64,000 nucleotides of DNA. It comes from Pseudarthrobacter sp. NamE2. Its GTDB lineage: Bacteria > Actinomycetota > Actinomycetes > Actinomycetales > Micrococcaceae. Below, piece after piece: positions 1-8,099 of this stretch; position 1 is the stretch's first letter; the number at the start of each line of letters is the position of its first letter. The translations under genes and the position numbers were made by a program. The notes below the pieces were generated by a model. That model ran no database searches. It was not told the DNA's origin and worked only from the letters and a program-made list of their open reading frames with translations. The stretch spans positions 1 to 64,000 of the forward strand of contig NZ_VAHN01000005.1 in NCBI RefSeq assembly GCF_005796205.1, in the 5' to 3' direction.

Positions 1-27
1 GAACACCTAGTACGCTGCTTGGACAGA

Positions 28-57
28 CAGGCCGGTTCCCGCGAGGGAACCGGCCTG
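28..57. terminator. Hairpin terminator at window start
   Basis: A perfect 13-bp inverted repeat (CAGGCCGGTTCCC, loop GCGA, then its complement) lies just downstream of the window edge. It probably ends a gene lying outside the window and could also serve the leftward gene that stops at 72. There is only a short T stretch after the stem. Confidence 0.7.
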
Positions 58-71
58 TTCCACGTCCGGAC

Positions 72-866
72 CTAGCGCTTGCCCTTTTTCCGCGAGCCCT
101 TGCCGCGGCCCTTGTCCGGATTGGGCGCGTAACGCTGGGCCACCTTCGGCGCCGCCTTCTTGGTTGTGCCGCTGCGGCGGTCCGGTTTGGGCTCCTTCTT
201 CGCCTTGACCGGCTGGGCTGAGGGCTGGCGCGAACTCTGCGCCGTCCGCCCCCGCACGATCCCGATGAACTCCTCCAGGACTTCGTCCGTGGCATCCGCC
301 GGCCACACCAGCGCGATTCCGGTTCCCGGCGCGTCCGTCAGGCGCCGCGCCACGGTGTCTTTGACGTTGAAGTGCCGGGCAACGGACATGGGCAGGACGG
401 CAAGCCCGGCTCCCGTGGCAACGATCTGGAGCACCGCCTCGGGCCCGCCCAGCGCGGCAACATCCAGGAAGGACTCCTGGTCCAGGTCCGCCAGCGCCAC
501 TTCCTCGAAGACAGAGATTTCGTGCCCCTTGGGAGCCACCACCACCGGCTGCTCCTCGTACAGCGGGATGACGCTCAGGCCCTCGCGCTCCACGGGGAGC
601 CGGACAAACGCCATGTCTGCCGAACCGTTCCGGACCACCTCAACCCGAATGCCGCCGTCGTGCATGAACGCGGTGAGGGGGATGTCCGGCATCCGCTCTT
701 CCCACCGCCGGATCCACTTCCCCGGCGTGACCCCCGCAGCGTACGCGATCCGGAGCGTCCGCGGCTGGTCCGCGGCAGCCTCAGGCTCGGGGGAAACGTC
801 AGGCGGGGACTCGTTGGAGGAGGGCACGTCTTCACAGTACCGTCCGCCCGGATACCCTTGAAGCAT
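72..866 (-). CDS. LysR-type substrate-binding domain protein without HTH
   Basis: About 264 aa. The body (residues ~35-205) reads like the periplasmic-binding-fold effector domain of LysR regulators (TLRIAYAAGVTPGKW, then VRNGSADMAFVRLPV, then ATGAGLAVLPMSVA), but the N-terminal winged helix of LysR proteins is absent, so it is unlikely to bind DNA by itself. The last ~50 residues form a very basic Lys/Arg tail ending GRGKGSRKKGKR. I chose the ATG at 866, which shares bases with the ATG of the divergent DUF5997 gene; a start at 923 would place 19 codons inside that neighbour. The LysR-like/DUF5997 pairing suggests joint function, but the role is unknown. Confidence 0.75.
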   Translation of the reverse strand: MLQGYPGGRYCEDVPSSNESPPDVSPEPEAAADQPRTLRIAYAAGVTPGKWIRRWEERMPDIPLTAFMHDGGIRVEVVRNGSADMAFVRLPVEREGLSVIPLYEEQPVVVAPKGHEISVFEEVALADLDQESFLDVAALGGPEAVLQIVATGAGLAVLPMSVARHFNVKDTVARRLTDAPGTGIALVWPADATDEVLEEFIGIVRGRTAQSSRQPSAQPVKAKKEPKPDRRSGTTKKAAPKVAQRYAPNPDKGRGKGSRKKGKR

Positions 867-1251
867 GAGCTCTGCTAACTCCCAGTCCATGAAGCCGGCC
901 ACTGTTGCCAAGAAACTTGGCATCTACCTGCCCGCAACACCGCAGGAGTTCCAAGAATCAACCATCACCCGCGAGGAATTCGCCGAGCTCCAGGCCAACC
1001 CGCCGGAGTGGCTCGCCGAACTCCGCCGCAACGGCCCGCACCCCCGCCCGGTGGTGGCGCAGAAGCTGAATGTCTCCATCAGCGGCCTGGCTCGCGGCGG
1101 CGTGGACCAACCGCTGACGACGGCGGAAATCACCGCACTGCTGCAGGCTCCCCCGCAGTGGCTGGTAACCGAACGCGCCACGCATGCCGCAGTCCGCGCC
1201 GAAAACCAGCGCGTCAAGGATGAGGCCGCGAAGAAGGCAGCCAGCAAGTAA
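865..1251 (+). CDS. DUF5997 family protein
   Basis: 128 aa, small, soluble and without signal peptide. It matches the conserved actinobacterial DUF5997 pattern: an N-terminal KPATVAKKLGIYLPATP, a central EWLAELRRNGPHPRPVVAQKL, and a third segment with LTTAEITALLQAPP. The repeated small helices and the phrase VVAQKLNVSISGLARGG look like a helix-turn-helix-type module, so a nucleic-acid-binding role is possible, but this is inference. Its start codon overlaps the start codon of the opposite-strand LysR-like gene, leaving essentially no separate promoter region between them. Function unknown. Confidence 0.8.
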   Translation: MSSANSQSMKPATVAKKLGIYLPATPQEFQESTITREEFAELQANPPEWLAELRRNGPHPRPVVAQKLNVSISGLARGGVDQPLTTAEITALLQAPPQWLVTERATHAAVRAENQRVKDEAAKKAASK

Positions 1252-1266
1252 GGCGCAGCTCGCCGC

Positions 1267-1662
1267 TCAGTCCTGGTGCAGCTGCACGTAGTTGCCGCAG
1301 CCGTCGTTGAACACCGCGCTGACGCCTGACGGGTCCTCCGCCGGTTCGCCCCGGAAAACCACGCCCGCGTTGATCAGCCGGTCATACTCGGCCCGCACGT
1401 CCGGGACGCCGAACACAATGGCCGGGAGCCCGGCGTCGTAGAGGGCGTTCATGTAGTTCGCGCCGATCGGGTTGTCGCTGGGCTCCAGGAGCAGGCCCAC
1501 GGACCCGCCCCCGGTGCCGTTTTCCGGCGTGGCCGGGTCCTTGATGATGTAGAGGTTGTACTCCGGCACGGCCATAAGCGTGTCGAAGCGCAGGGTGCCG
1601 GTGTAGAAGGCATGGGCGGCGGCGGGGTCCTTGACGTGGAGGCTGCACATTTTGATTCGCAT
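1267..1662 (-). CDS. VOC family (glyoxalase/bleomycin-resistance fold) protein
   Basis: 131 aa from MRIKMCSLHVKDPAAAHAFY, which is the typical first beta-alpha unit of a vicinal-oxygen-chelate protein. The second half (GLPAIVFGVPDVRAEYDRL ... GEPAEDPSGVSAVFNDGCGN) is the second beta-alpha-beta-beta-beta module ending in a near-canonical DGCGNYVQL. Metal ligands of true glyoxalase I are not clearly all present, so substrate and reaction cannot be assigned. An alternative start 12 nt upstream (1674) exists. It converges with the DUF5997 gene with only 15 nt between stops. Confidence 0.8.
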   Translation of the reverse strand: MRIKMCSLHVKDPAAAHAFYTGTLRFDTLMAVPEYNLYIIKDPATPENGTGGGSVGLLLEPSDNPIGANYMNALYDAGLPAIVFGVPDVRAEYDRLINAGVVFRGEPAEDPSGVSAVFNDGCGNYVQLHQD

Positions 1663-1798
1663 GGTCCCCAACATATGCCCAGGCACCGACGAAAAGGGCG
1701 CTGGACCGGCCATTGACCACGGCCCCCCGCAGGGGTGCAATGGAAGAACCAGCCCGGCATCCCGCGGCCCGGGCACGTTTAAGGGCAGGAGCCACGCC

Positions 1799-2386
1799 AT
1801 GTTTGAGGGACTGCTGCAGGGCGTTTGGGCACTCGTTCTCGCCGGGCCCGTGCTGGCGGCCAGCGTGGCCGCCACCGTCTTCGTGGTCCGCCGCCGCGTC
1901 CTGGCGCCTGCCGGCCGGCCCGAAGGCTCCGACCAGGTGTTCTGGGACCTCTTCCTGGGTGCCTGCGTGGCCGTTCCGGCTTTCCTGATCCCCACCCTTG
2001 TCTCGCCGTGGACGGGGCTGTTCCTGGGTGCGGCCGGTGCGGCTGCGGGCATTGCCGCCTACCTGGGCACTCCCCGTTACCTCGCGCGCCGTGCCGCGCG
2101 GCAGGATCTCCGGGAGCAGCAGGCGGCGCACCTGGCAGCCGCGGCGGCCCACGACGAACTGATGGCCCGGTGGCGGCGCTATGAGCTGGATCCGGCATGC
2201 AGCATCGACTACCCCACGCTCACGGATGTGCGGCTGCCCGAGACTTCCGCGCTCATCAAGGCGATGCGGACAGCGGACCAGTTGCGCACGGCTTCCCACC
2301 GGGGCTATCCCGACGCCGTCAGCCGCCTCGCTGATTCCCTCACCGCCGCGGAACGGGCGGCGGGCATTCCTGTGGAACAGGCATAG
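1799..2386 (+). CDS. Hypothetical membrane protein
   Basis: 195 aa, not recognised. Two hydrophobic segments near residues 5-27 and two more near 45-80 predict an integral membrane N-terminal half. The C-terminal ~110 residues are a charged alpha-helical cytoplasmic part beginning RYLARRAARQDLREQQAAHL. The start is supported by an AGGAG-type ribosome site 8 nt before ATG; longer in-frame extension upstream lacks one. No catalytic motif is visible. Confidence 0.65.
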   Translation: MFEGLLQGVWALVLAGPVLAASVAATVFVVRRRVLAPAGRPEGSDQVFWDLFLGACVAVPAFLIPTLVSPWTGLFLGAAGAAAGIAAYLGTPRYLARRAARQDLREQQAAHLAAAAAHDELMARWRRYELDPACSIDYPTLTDVRLPETSALIKAMRTADQLRTASHRGYPDAVSRLADSLTAAERAAGIPVEQA

Positions 2387-2450
2387 CCGCACGTTAAGGG
2401 GTGTGTCGGGGTGCTGGCAGGCTCCGCCGTGCCGGCGATAGCATCCACAG

Positions 2451-3053
2451 ATGAAGCCACAGGATGTACCCGTACGCGACCAGTTCGGCCGGCTGCTGGA
2501 AGACCGCGGGGTCTGGCGGCAGGCCACCACCCTCGAGGCCGCCGGCGAACTGACCGCCCGCTGGCTGGAGGGCGGAAGTTCCTACCAGCCGGGGCACTTC
2601 GCGGCCGGGTTCGACGACGAGACGCGCCCTATCGCCGCCTCTTTGGCGGAACTCAACCGGAACGGCCTGTTCACCAGGGAGTCCCAGCCGGGGCTGCGGT
2701 CGGAGACAGCTGCGCAGCGTGAGTATGTCACCGGTTTCTGCAGCGCGGACTTGGCCGCAGAATTGCTGGCGCTGTCCACCCGGACGGAACTGGTGGTGGT
2801 GGCCCACGCGCCGGGCGAATCAAGCAACGCGGCCATCCCCGTGACCACGGCCGGAACGGAGGTCACCACCGTGCTCGGATCCAGCGAGAACCCCGTGGAC
2901 GATGACCAGATCCGGGACTGGGCCAATGAAACCAATGACGCCCTGGCGTTGCTGCTCGCGGACTCCTGGTACCTGGAAATTTTGGACCCGGTATGGGGGC
3001 GCACTGGCGTCCTGCTGCCGGCAGTCCTCTCGGCATTGACCGGACGGGGGTAG
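2451..3053 (+). CDS. Uncharacterised actinobacterial protein (DUF6919-like)
   Basis: 200 aa, soluble. The segment EAAGELTARWLEGGSSYQPGH followed by IAASLAELNRNGLFTRESQPG recalls an uncharacterised family common in Streptomyces and relatives (DUF6919-like, from memory). The second half carries a possible beta-rich domain with VVVAHAPGESSNAA. No enzymatic signature is evident. There is no clear Shine-Dalgarno sequence, so translation may be leaderless. It stops just before a strong hairpin shared with the convergent gene. Confidence 0.65.
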   Translation: MKPQDVPVRDQFGRLLEDRGVWRQATTLEAAGELTARWLEGGSSYQPGHFAAGFDDETRPIAASLAELNRNGLFTRESQPGLRSETAAQREYVTGFCSADLAAELLALSTRTELVVVAHAPGESSNAAIPVTTAGTEVTTVLGSSENPVDDDQIRDWANETNDALALLLADSWYLEILDPVWGRTGVLLPAVLSALTGRG

Positions 3054-3066
3054 CGGCGGCAAAAAC

Positions 3067-3100
3067 GGAAGGGGGCGGGGCACCTGCCCCACCCCCTTCC
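3067..3100. terminator. Bidirectional terminator
   Basis: GGAAGGGGGCGGGGCA pairs with TGCCCCACCCCCTTCC around a tiny loop. It sits between convergent stops at 3053 and 3112, with an A-run on the left side that gives a T-run for the minus-strand transcript. Confidence 0.8.
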
Positions 3101-3111
3101 CGATGATGGAG

Positions 3112-3594
3112 CTAAAGCTCCACCGTGCCGCTTTCGCCAACGCTCATCCGGCTGCTGGTTACCTTGGACTTCACCCACTGGAGCACGGTGGCGGCGGTGC
3201 CGCCGGGGCTGTGCCAATACTCGGCGGAGTCCGGATCGATGTGCAGCAGGCAGACCTCGGGGGTGTCCGGACCGTCGGGGAACCACGCCTCGACGGCCTG
3301 GTTCCACAGCTCATGGATCTTGGCCCGGTCCGTCACCACCTCGGCCGTGCCGGCCACGGAAACCCACTCGGTGTTCTTGCCGAAGGCGACGTTGACGCGG
3401 GAGTCCCGCCGGACATGCGCCACCTGGGAAGTGCCGAGGGCGGTGAAGAACCACATGTCGCCGTCGTCCTTGACCTCCTGGACGGCCAGCGGGCGGCTGA
3501 CGAGCGCGCCTTCCTCGTTGATGGTGGTCAACATCCCGATCTTGGAATCGTTGATGATCTCCGTAACCTTGCTGATGCCCTTGGCGTCAGTCAT
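3112..3594 (-). CDS. Pyridoxamine 5'-phosphate oxidase-fold protein
   Basis: 160 aa. The split beta-barrel signature KIGMLTTINEEGALVSRPL at residues ~18-37, then MWFFTALGTSQVAHVRRDSR and VNVAFGKNTEWVSVAGTAEVV, place it in the general-stress-protein-26-like branch of the PNPOx superfamily. Such proteins usually bind FMN or FAD and are often stress-related, but the activity is untested here. It has a good ribosome site (GAGGTGAGAC before ATG). Confidence 0.85.
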   Translation of the reverse strand: MTDAKGISKVTEIINDSKIGMLTTINEEGALVSRPLAVQEVKDDGDMWFFTALGTSQVAHVRRDSRVNVAFGKNTEWVSVAGTAEVVTDRAKIHELWNQAVEAWFPDGPDTPEVCLLHIDPDSAEYWHSPGGTAATVLQWVKSKVTSSRMSVGESGTVEL

Positions 3595-3675
3595 GTCTCA
3601 CCTCGCTTGTTTGCATAGGGGACGCTCCCCACGCCAGCCTATTAGTAAGCATGCTTATTTACCAGCGGCTTCGAC

Positions 3676-5061
3676 TTATGCGGGAACGGCCACCTTTGCC
3701 AGCTCGGCGATGCGGGCAGCGGTCTGCCGGCCCATGCGGATGGCGCCGTCCACGTGCTGGTAGCCTTCGGCAGCGAGGTCCGAGGAGGACCAGTAGATGG
3801 GGCCGACAGGTGCCAGCTGGTCCTTGCCGTAGCGGTGCAGGCCGCCAAGGTCGTAGCTGGCGGCGTAGGCGCCGCGCGTCCATTCCTCCGAGCCCCAGTC
3901 GGACTCGTAGTAGACCTCGGGGTTCAGTGCCTCGTCGCCCAGGTAGCCGGCGATGGAGGCCAGGATGGCCTTTTTCCGGTCTTCGGGACTCAACTCGAAG
4001 ACGGCGTCGGCCTTTTCATCCGAGACGAAGCCCACCAGGGTGCCGCGGGCATCGCCGTGGTTGGTGTTGTCGTACACCTCCTGGACCAGCGCGTCAGCGC
4101 CGAACCCGGTGCCGGACAGGCCCTTGTCCCGCCAGAACGGCGTGCTGTAGACGGCGTGGACCTTGATGACCAGGCCCAGGGACTGGTGCTGGTGCATCTG
4201 GTGCTGGCGGCGCGGAAGCGGCGGGTTGAAGGACACCCGGGAGTACAGGTTCGGGGGCACGGCCATGATCACGAACCGCGCGTTGACCGTGGCGCGGTCG
4301 GATTCCACGCTGACGCGGTGGCCGCCATCGGCGTCCGGCTCCCATGTGATGGTGCGCACCGGGGTGTCGAGGACGACGTCGTCGCCCAGTTCCTGCGCCA
4401 GCAGCAGCGAGACCTGCTGCATGCCGCCCACCACGCGGCGGTCCAGGATGAAGTCCTCATTGGTGAGGTTGGTAAAGGAACCGGCGGAGGCAGCCATCAG
4501 GACCGCCTGGAGCGCGGAGAAGGAATGGGCGGGCTTGGTGAGCATGCCGCCGGCAATGAACAGGCCGATGTTCTTGCAGGCCTCCTCATTGGGCGAGTTC
4601 TGCCGCAGCCAGTGGTGGAAGGAGATGGTATCCAGCTCGCGCGCCTTGGGGTGCGCCCACGGTTCGGTGGCGCCGACCTCCGCGGCGAGGCCATCCAGCA
4701 ACGCAACCAGGCGGTCCATTTCGGCGGCCGTGGCCGGGTCCACCGGGAAGGTCTCGCCGGTGTAGCGGACGGGGATGCCGTCCGTGCCGATGTAGACGGA
4801 CTCGCCCTGGCGGTAGCGCGGGTAGGTCTCCAGGTTCAGGTCCTGGAGCATCTCCAGGAGCGCGCTCTGGTCCGGCGAGACCCACTGGCCGCCGATCTCA
4901 AGCATTGCCCCGTCCACGGTCCCGGTCCAGGTGCGGCCGCCCACGCGGTCGCGGGCCTCCAGCACGGCGACGGTCAGCCCGGCCTTCTTCAGTTCACGGG
5001 CTGCAGTGAGCCCGGACGGACCGGCTCCAACGACCACGACGTCGCGGGTAAGGTTCAGCAT
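3676..5061 (-). CDS. puo: Putrescine oxidase (flavin monoamine oxidase)
   Basis: 461 aa, the usual length for bacterial flavin amine oxidases. The N-terminal dinucleotide-binding motif VVGAGPSGLTAARELKKAGL is followed by EARDRVGGRTW, and the C-terminal flavin-contacting stretch has GYQHVDGAIRMGRQTAA. Long stretches such as IGGQWVSPDQSALLEML, AGGMLTKPAHSFSALQAVLM and RRQHQMHQHQSLGLVIKVHA agree with my recollection of Rhodococcus/Kocuria putrescine oxidase, which oxidises putrescine to 4-aminobutanal with H2O2 release (EC 1.4.3.10). It is divergent from a TetR gene with an operator-like palindrome between them. No signal peptide, so cytoplasmic. Confidence 0.93.
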   Translation of the reverse strand: MLNLTRDVVVVGAGPSGLTAARELKKAGLTVAVLEARDRVGGRTWTGTVDGAMLEIGGQWVSPDQSALLEMLQDLNLETYPRYRQGESVYIGTDGIPVRYTGETFPVDPATAAEMDRLVALLDGLAAEVGATEPWAHPKARELDTISFHHWLRQNSPNEEACKNIGLFIAGGMLTKPAHSFSALQAVLMAASAGSFTNLTNEDFILDRRVVGGMQQVSLLLAQELGDDVVLDTPVRTITWEPDADGGHRVSVESDRATVNARFVIMAVPPNLYSRVSFNPPLPRRQHQMHQHQSLGLVIKVHAVYSTPFWRDKGLSGTGFGADALVQEVYDNTNHGDARGTLVGFVSDEKADAVFELSPEDRKKAILASIAGYLGDEALNPEVYYESDWGSEEWTRGAYAASYDLGGLHRYGKDQLAPVGPIYWSSSDLAAEGYQHVDGAIRMGRQTAARIAELAKVAVPA

Positions 5062-5098
5062 GATGTCCTCTCTGGGGCCCCCTGGTGACGGGGACCAC

Positions 5099-5119
5099 TA
5101 AATGAATGCCGTTCATTTA
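5099..5119. promoter_or_regulatory. Putative TetR operator
   Basis: A perfect 8+5+8 inverted repeat (TAAATGAA, spacer TGCCG, TTCATTTA) lies in the divergent promoter region between putrescine oxidase and the TetR gene. Its position suggests binding by the neighbouring TetR protein to control both genes. Confidence 0.65.
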
Positions 5120-5168
5120 TTCAAACTATAGCTGTTTGTGCGCGGGACGGGAAGTGCCCGGTGGAATA

Positions 5169-5918
5169 ATGCTGGAGACCACCGAAGAAAGGGCAGGAAT
5201 GCCGGCAGTATCAGCCGAAAAAGGACGGACCGCGGGGAACGCCGTCGAAACACGGCGCCGGAGGGCGGGCCGGCCGTCCGCGGCGGTTCTGGACAAGGCC
5301 GGAATTACGACGGCGGCCCTCGAGTTGATCAGCCGGAAGGGCTATGACGGACTCACCATGGCGGCGTTGGCCAAGCTGCTGGACGTGGCGCCCTCCGCCC
5401 TGTACAACCATGTGGCCGCCAAGCGGGACGTCCTGCTGCTGGTGGAGGACCATCTCACCTCGCTGGTGGACGTCTCGGCCTTCGGTTCCGCGCCTTGGGA
5501 GGACGCCGTCCGCACCTGGGCCTGGAGCTACCGGAACGTCTTCGCCGAGCACACCCCGCTGATTCCGGTGATCGCCGTCCTGCCGGTCACCGACGCACCG
5601 CAGACCCTGGCGATGTACGAGACGGTCAGCAAGGGCTTCCTTGATGCCGGCTTTCCTGAGGAGCGCATCGTGTCCGCCATCGTGGCGCTGGAGTCCTTCA
5701 TCTTCGGGTCAGCGTACGACGTGACCGCGCCCGGCGACATCTTCGAACCCGGTTCCATGGCCGACGCCAACCCCTACTTCACCGCGGCAGTACGCAGCTC
5801 CGCCGGGCAGCCCGGCTCTACCGGAGAGGAACGGGGCAAGCCTGCCGACACCGCGTTCAGCCTGGGCCTTGAGGCGCTGATCACCGGATTGGGATCGCTA
5901 CGGAACCAGGCCGGCTGA
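5169..5918 (+). CDS. TetR/AcrR family transcriptional regulator
   Basis: About 249 aa from the ATG at 5169; the ATG at 5199 is an equally plausible start. A more upstream ATG at 5106 lies inside the operator palindrome and is unlikely. After a basic lead (RRRRAGRPSA), the HTH domain reads ITTAALELISRKGYDGLTMA then AKLLDVAPSALYNHVAAKRD, typical of TetR. The C-terminal domain is all-helical and resembles TetR_C ligand domains. It is divergent from the putrescine oxidase gene, so it probably represses amine catabolism and responds to a polyamine or its aldehyde; that link is inferred from position only. Confidence 0.88.
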   Translation: MLETTEERAGMPAVSAEKGRTAGNAVETRRRRAGRPSAAVLDKAGITTAALELISRKGYDGLTMAALAKLLDVAPSALYNHVAAKRDVLLLVEDHLTSLVDVSAFGSAPWEDAVRTWAWSYRNVFAEHTPLIPVIAVLPVTDAPQTLAMYETVSKGFLDAGFPEERIVSAIVALESFIFGSAYDVTAPGDIFEPGSMADANPYFTAAVRSSAGQPGSTGEERGKPADTAFSLGLEALITGLGSLRNQAG

Positions 5919-5934
5919 CCTGCCCTCTACCGCG

Positions 5935-6522
5935 TTAGTCATTGCGGTCGTCGTGGTCATCACGGTCGTCGTGGTCATCGCGGTCATCGTGATCGTCATC
6001 GTCGTCCGGCTGCCGGTCCTCATCCCGGTCCCGGGAGTGGGGCTCCTCCTCCGGCCCGGAATCCCCGGAATCGGTGGGGGCAGGCGCCGGAGCAGGAGCG
6101 GCAGTGGTTTCGCCTCCGCGCACGGGCGGTTCCTGCGGCGGCTCTGCCGGGCGCTGGGCCGCGGGTCCCTCCACAGCGGCAGGAGCTTCCGTGGGCGCGG
6201 CCGGAGCTGTTGGAGCGTTGTCTGCACCCGCTTCCGCAGCCTTTCGGGCGGCCTCTTGTTCTGCCCTGGCAGACTCTTCCCCGGCGTTCCTCTCGGCCTC
6301 TTCTTCGGCTTTCCTGGCGGCCGCCGCCCTGGCCCGCTCTGCGGCAGCCAGCTGGCTGGCGCCGACGTCCGCCGTCGGCCTGTCACTGGTGCCTGATGCA
6401 GCCATCGTCCCGGCCGTCGCGGTGGCAGGCGGCAGGACGCCAGGATCGGTTGCTGCGCCGCACGCCGTAGTGGCGAGCAGCGCAAAGAGCATGCCAGTGG
6501 CCAGCAGACTGTTTCTGCGCAT
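5935..6522 (-). CDS. Putative lipoprotein with Asp/His-rich C-terminal repeat
   Basis: 195 aa. The N-terminus MRRNSLLATGMLFALLATTAC is a lipoprotein signal with lipobox L-A-T-T-A-C-type cleavage before Cys ~21. It continues with an Ala/Glu/Arg-rich probable coiled coil (residues ~55-100), a Pro/Ala/Glu-rich linker, and a tail of about 20 residues made of repeated D-H-D-D-R-D units, encoded by short tandem DNA repeats at about 5936-5996. The tail could bind divalent metal or calcium. No family recognised. The start at 6522 rather than 6588 is chosen because only it gives a signal peptide at the N-terminus. Confidence 0.7.
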   Translation of the reverse strand: MRRNSLLATGMLFALLATTACGAATDPGVLPPATATAGTMAASGTSDRPTADVGASQLAAAERARAAAARKAEEEAERNAGEESARAEQEAARKAAEAGADNAPTAPAAPTEAPAAVEGPAAQRPAEPPQEPPVRGGETTAAPAPAPAPTDSGDSGPEEEPHSRDRDEDRQPDDDDDHDDRDDHDDRDDHDDRND

Positions 6523-6734
6523 GGAAAAACAAAGCCTCTTCGTGGAAGTGCAGCACGGCAGGTCCCGTATTCGGTCCTGCCCGGTCACGGCCGGCGAAGT
6601 GCAGCAGGGGCACCGCCAAGGGGCATATCACACGCTCAGGCGCTGTCCGCGCTTCCCCGGGGCGTGTGCGCTGGCCGGTGACCTAAACGTTACATTGCTG
6701 CGACCGGAACAGGCCAATCGGTAAGTCTGGCCAG

Positions 6735-7964
6735 CTAGTCCTCGGCGGCGGCAAGCTGGCCGCAGGCCCCGTCGATCTCCTTGCCGCGGGTATCGCGGAG
6801 GGTGCAGGGAACCCCTGCATCCCGCAGCCGAGCGATGAACTCCTGCTCTACCGGCTTGTCGGAGGCAGTCCAGATGGAGCCCGGGGTCGGGTTGAGCGGG
6901 ATAGGGTTCACATGGACCCAGCCGCGGCCGCGCTGGTTGAGCTTCTTGCCGAGGAGGTCGGCACGCCACGCATGGTCGTTCATGTCCTTGATCAGCGCGT
7001 ACTCGATGCTGACCCGCCGGCCGGTCTTGCGGTAGTAGTCGTAGGCGGCGTCGAGTGCCTCGTCCACTTTCCAGCGGTTGTTCACCGGGATCAGCTCATC
7101 GCGGAGTTCGTCGTCGGGAGCGTGCAGGGACAGCGCAAACGTGACGGGCAGGTCCTCATCCGCAAGCTTGCGGATGGCGGGAACCAAGCCGACTGTGGAG
7201 ACGGTGATGTTCCGGGCGGACATACCCAGGCCTTCGGGCGCGGGGTCCACGAAGCGGCGGAGGGCAGCCATCACGCGCTTGTAGTTGGCCAGCGGCTCGC
7301 CCATACCCATGAACACGATGTTGGTGACCCGCTCGTCGTCGTGCTCTTTGGGGCCCAGCTCGCCGGCAGCTATGGCGCGGTTTGCGGCAACCACCTGGTC
7401 AACAATCTCCGCCGTGGACATGTTGCGCGTAAGGCCGGCCTGGCCGGTGGCGCAGAAGGGGCAGTTCATTCCGCAGCCGGCCTGAGACGAGACGCAGAGG
7501 GTGATACGCCCGGGGTAGCGCATCAAAACGGACTCCACCAGGGCGCCGTCGAACAGCCGCCAGAGGAACTTGATGGTGTCCCCCTTGTCGCTGCGCTGCC
7601 GGCGGACCTCCGTGAGCAGCGGCGGGAACATCTGGGAGGCCAGTTCCGCGCGGCCTGCCTTGGGCAAGTCGCTCATACGCTCCGGGTCCACGGTCCAGTG
7701 CTGGAAGTAGTGCGTGGAGAGCTGCTTTGCCCGGAAAGCCGGGAGTCCCAGCTCCTTCAGTTTCTCGCCGCGCTCGGCCAGGTTCAGGTCTGCCAGGTGG
7801 GTTGGCGGCTGCTTGACGCGCGGGGAGGCGAACTGGAGCAGCGGCCTGCCCTCGGCAGTTCGCGCCTGCTCCCAGCCCTCAGCAGCCGGGCGGACCTGCA
7901 TCCGGTTGCCATCGGCGGTTTCTTGGCGCGGGGAAGTTTGGGAAGAAGAAGTGGGGGAAGCCAT
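6735..7964 (-). CDS. rlmN: 23S rRNA (adenine-2503-C2)-methyltransferase, dual-specificity RlmN
   Basis: 409 aa. A radical-SAM enzyme that methylates A2503 of 23S rRNA and, in studied members, A37 of some tRNAs. The 4Fe-4S motif CxxxCxxC is visible as CGMNCPFC near the middle, followed by the SAM-binding [10 protein letters not shown]. The C-terminal [18 protein letters not shown] carries the cysteine that is transiently methylated. The ~45 N-terminal residues before [19 protein letters not shown] are low-complexity. The start could also be the ATG at 7976; a GAGGGG sits very close to the 7964 ATG. It is monocistronic and divergent from the dehydratase-like gene. Confidence 0.95.
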   Translation of the reverse strand: MASPTSSSQTSPRQETADGNRMQVRPAAEGWEQARTAEGRPLLQFASPRVKQPPTHLADLNLAERGEKLKELGLPAFRAKQLSTHYFQHWTVDPERMSDLPKAGRAELASQMFPPLLTEVRRQRSDKGDTIKFLWRLFDGALVESVLMRYPGRITLCVSSQAGCGMNCPFCATGQAGLTRNMSTAEIVDQVVAANRAIAAGELGPKEHDDERVTNIVFMGMGEPLANYKRVMAALRRFVDPAPEGLGMSARNITVSTVGLVPAIRKLADEDLPVTFALSLHAPDDELRDELIPVNNRWKVDEALDAAYDYYRKTGRRVSIEYALIKDMNDHAWRADLLGKKLNQRGRGWVHVNPIPLNPTPGSIWTASDKPVEQEFIARLRDAGVPCTLRDTRGKEIDGACGQLAAAED

Positions 7965-8024
7965 CCCCTCTATCATCCCACGCCCGGCAATGCACAGCAG
8001 TATGGAATTCCTCACTTCAGCGTT

Positions 8025-8039
8025 ACTTGTAATACAAGT
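8025..8039. promoter_or_regulatory. FadR-type GntR operator
   Basis: The perfect palindrome ACTTGTAATACAAGT contains the TTGT-AATA-CAA core typical of FadR-subfamily GntR operators (TNGTNNNACNA). A second half-site, ACTTGTAG, follows at 8045. It lies about 60 nt upstream of the dehydratase gene, whose downstream neighbour is a FadR-subfamily regulator. Confidence 0.75.
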
Positions 8040-8099
8040 TTGCTACTTGTAGCTTAGGAGTGCCGGCGAAGCAGCCCGGCAGAGCCTTTAGGAGAATCC

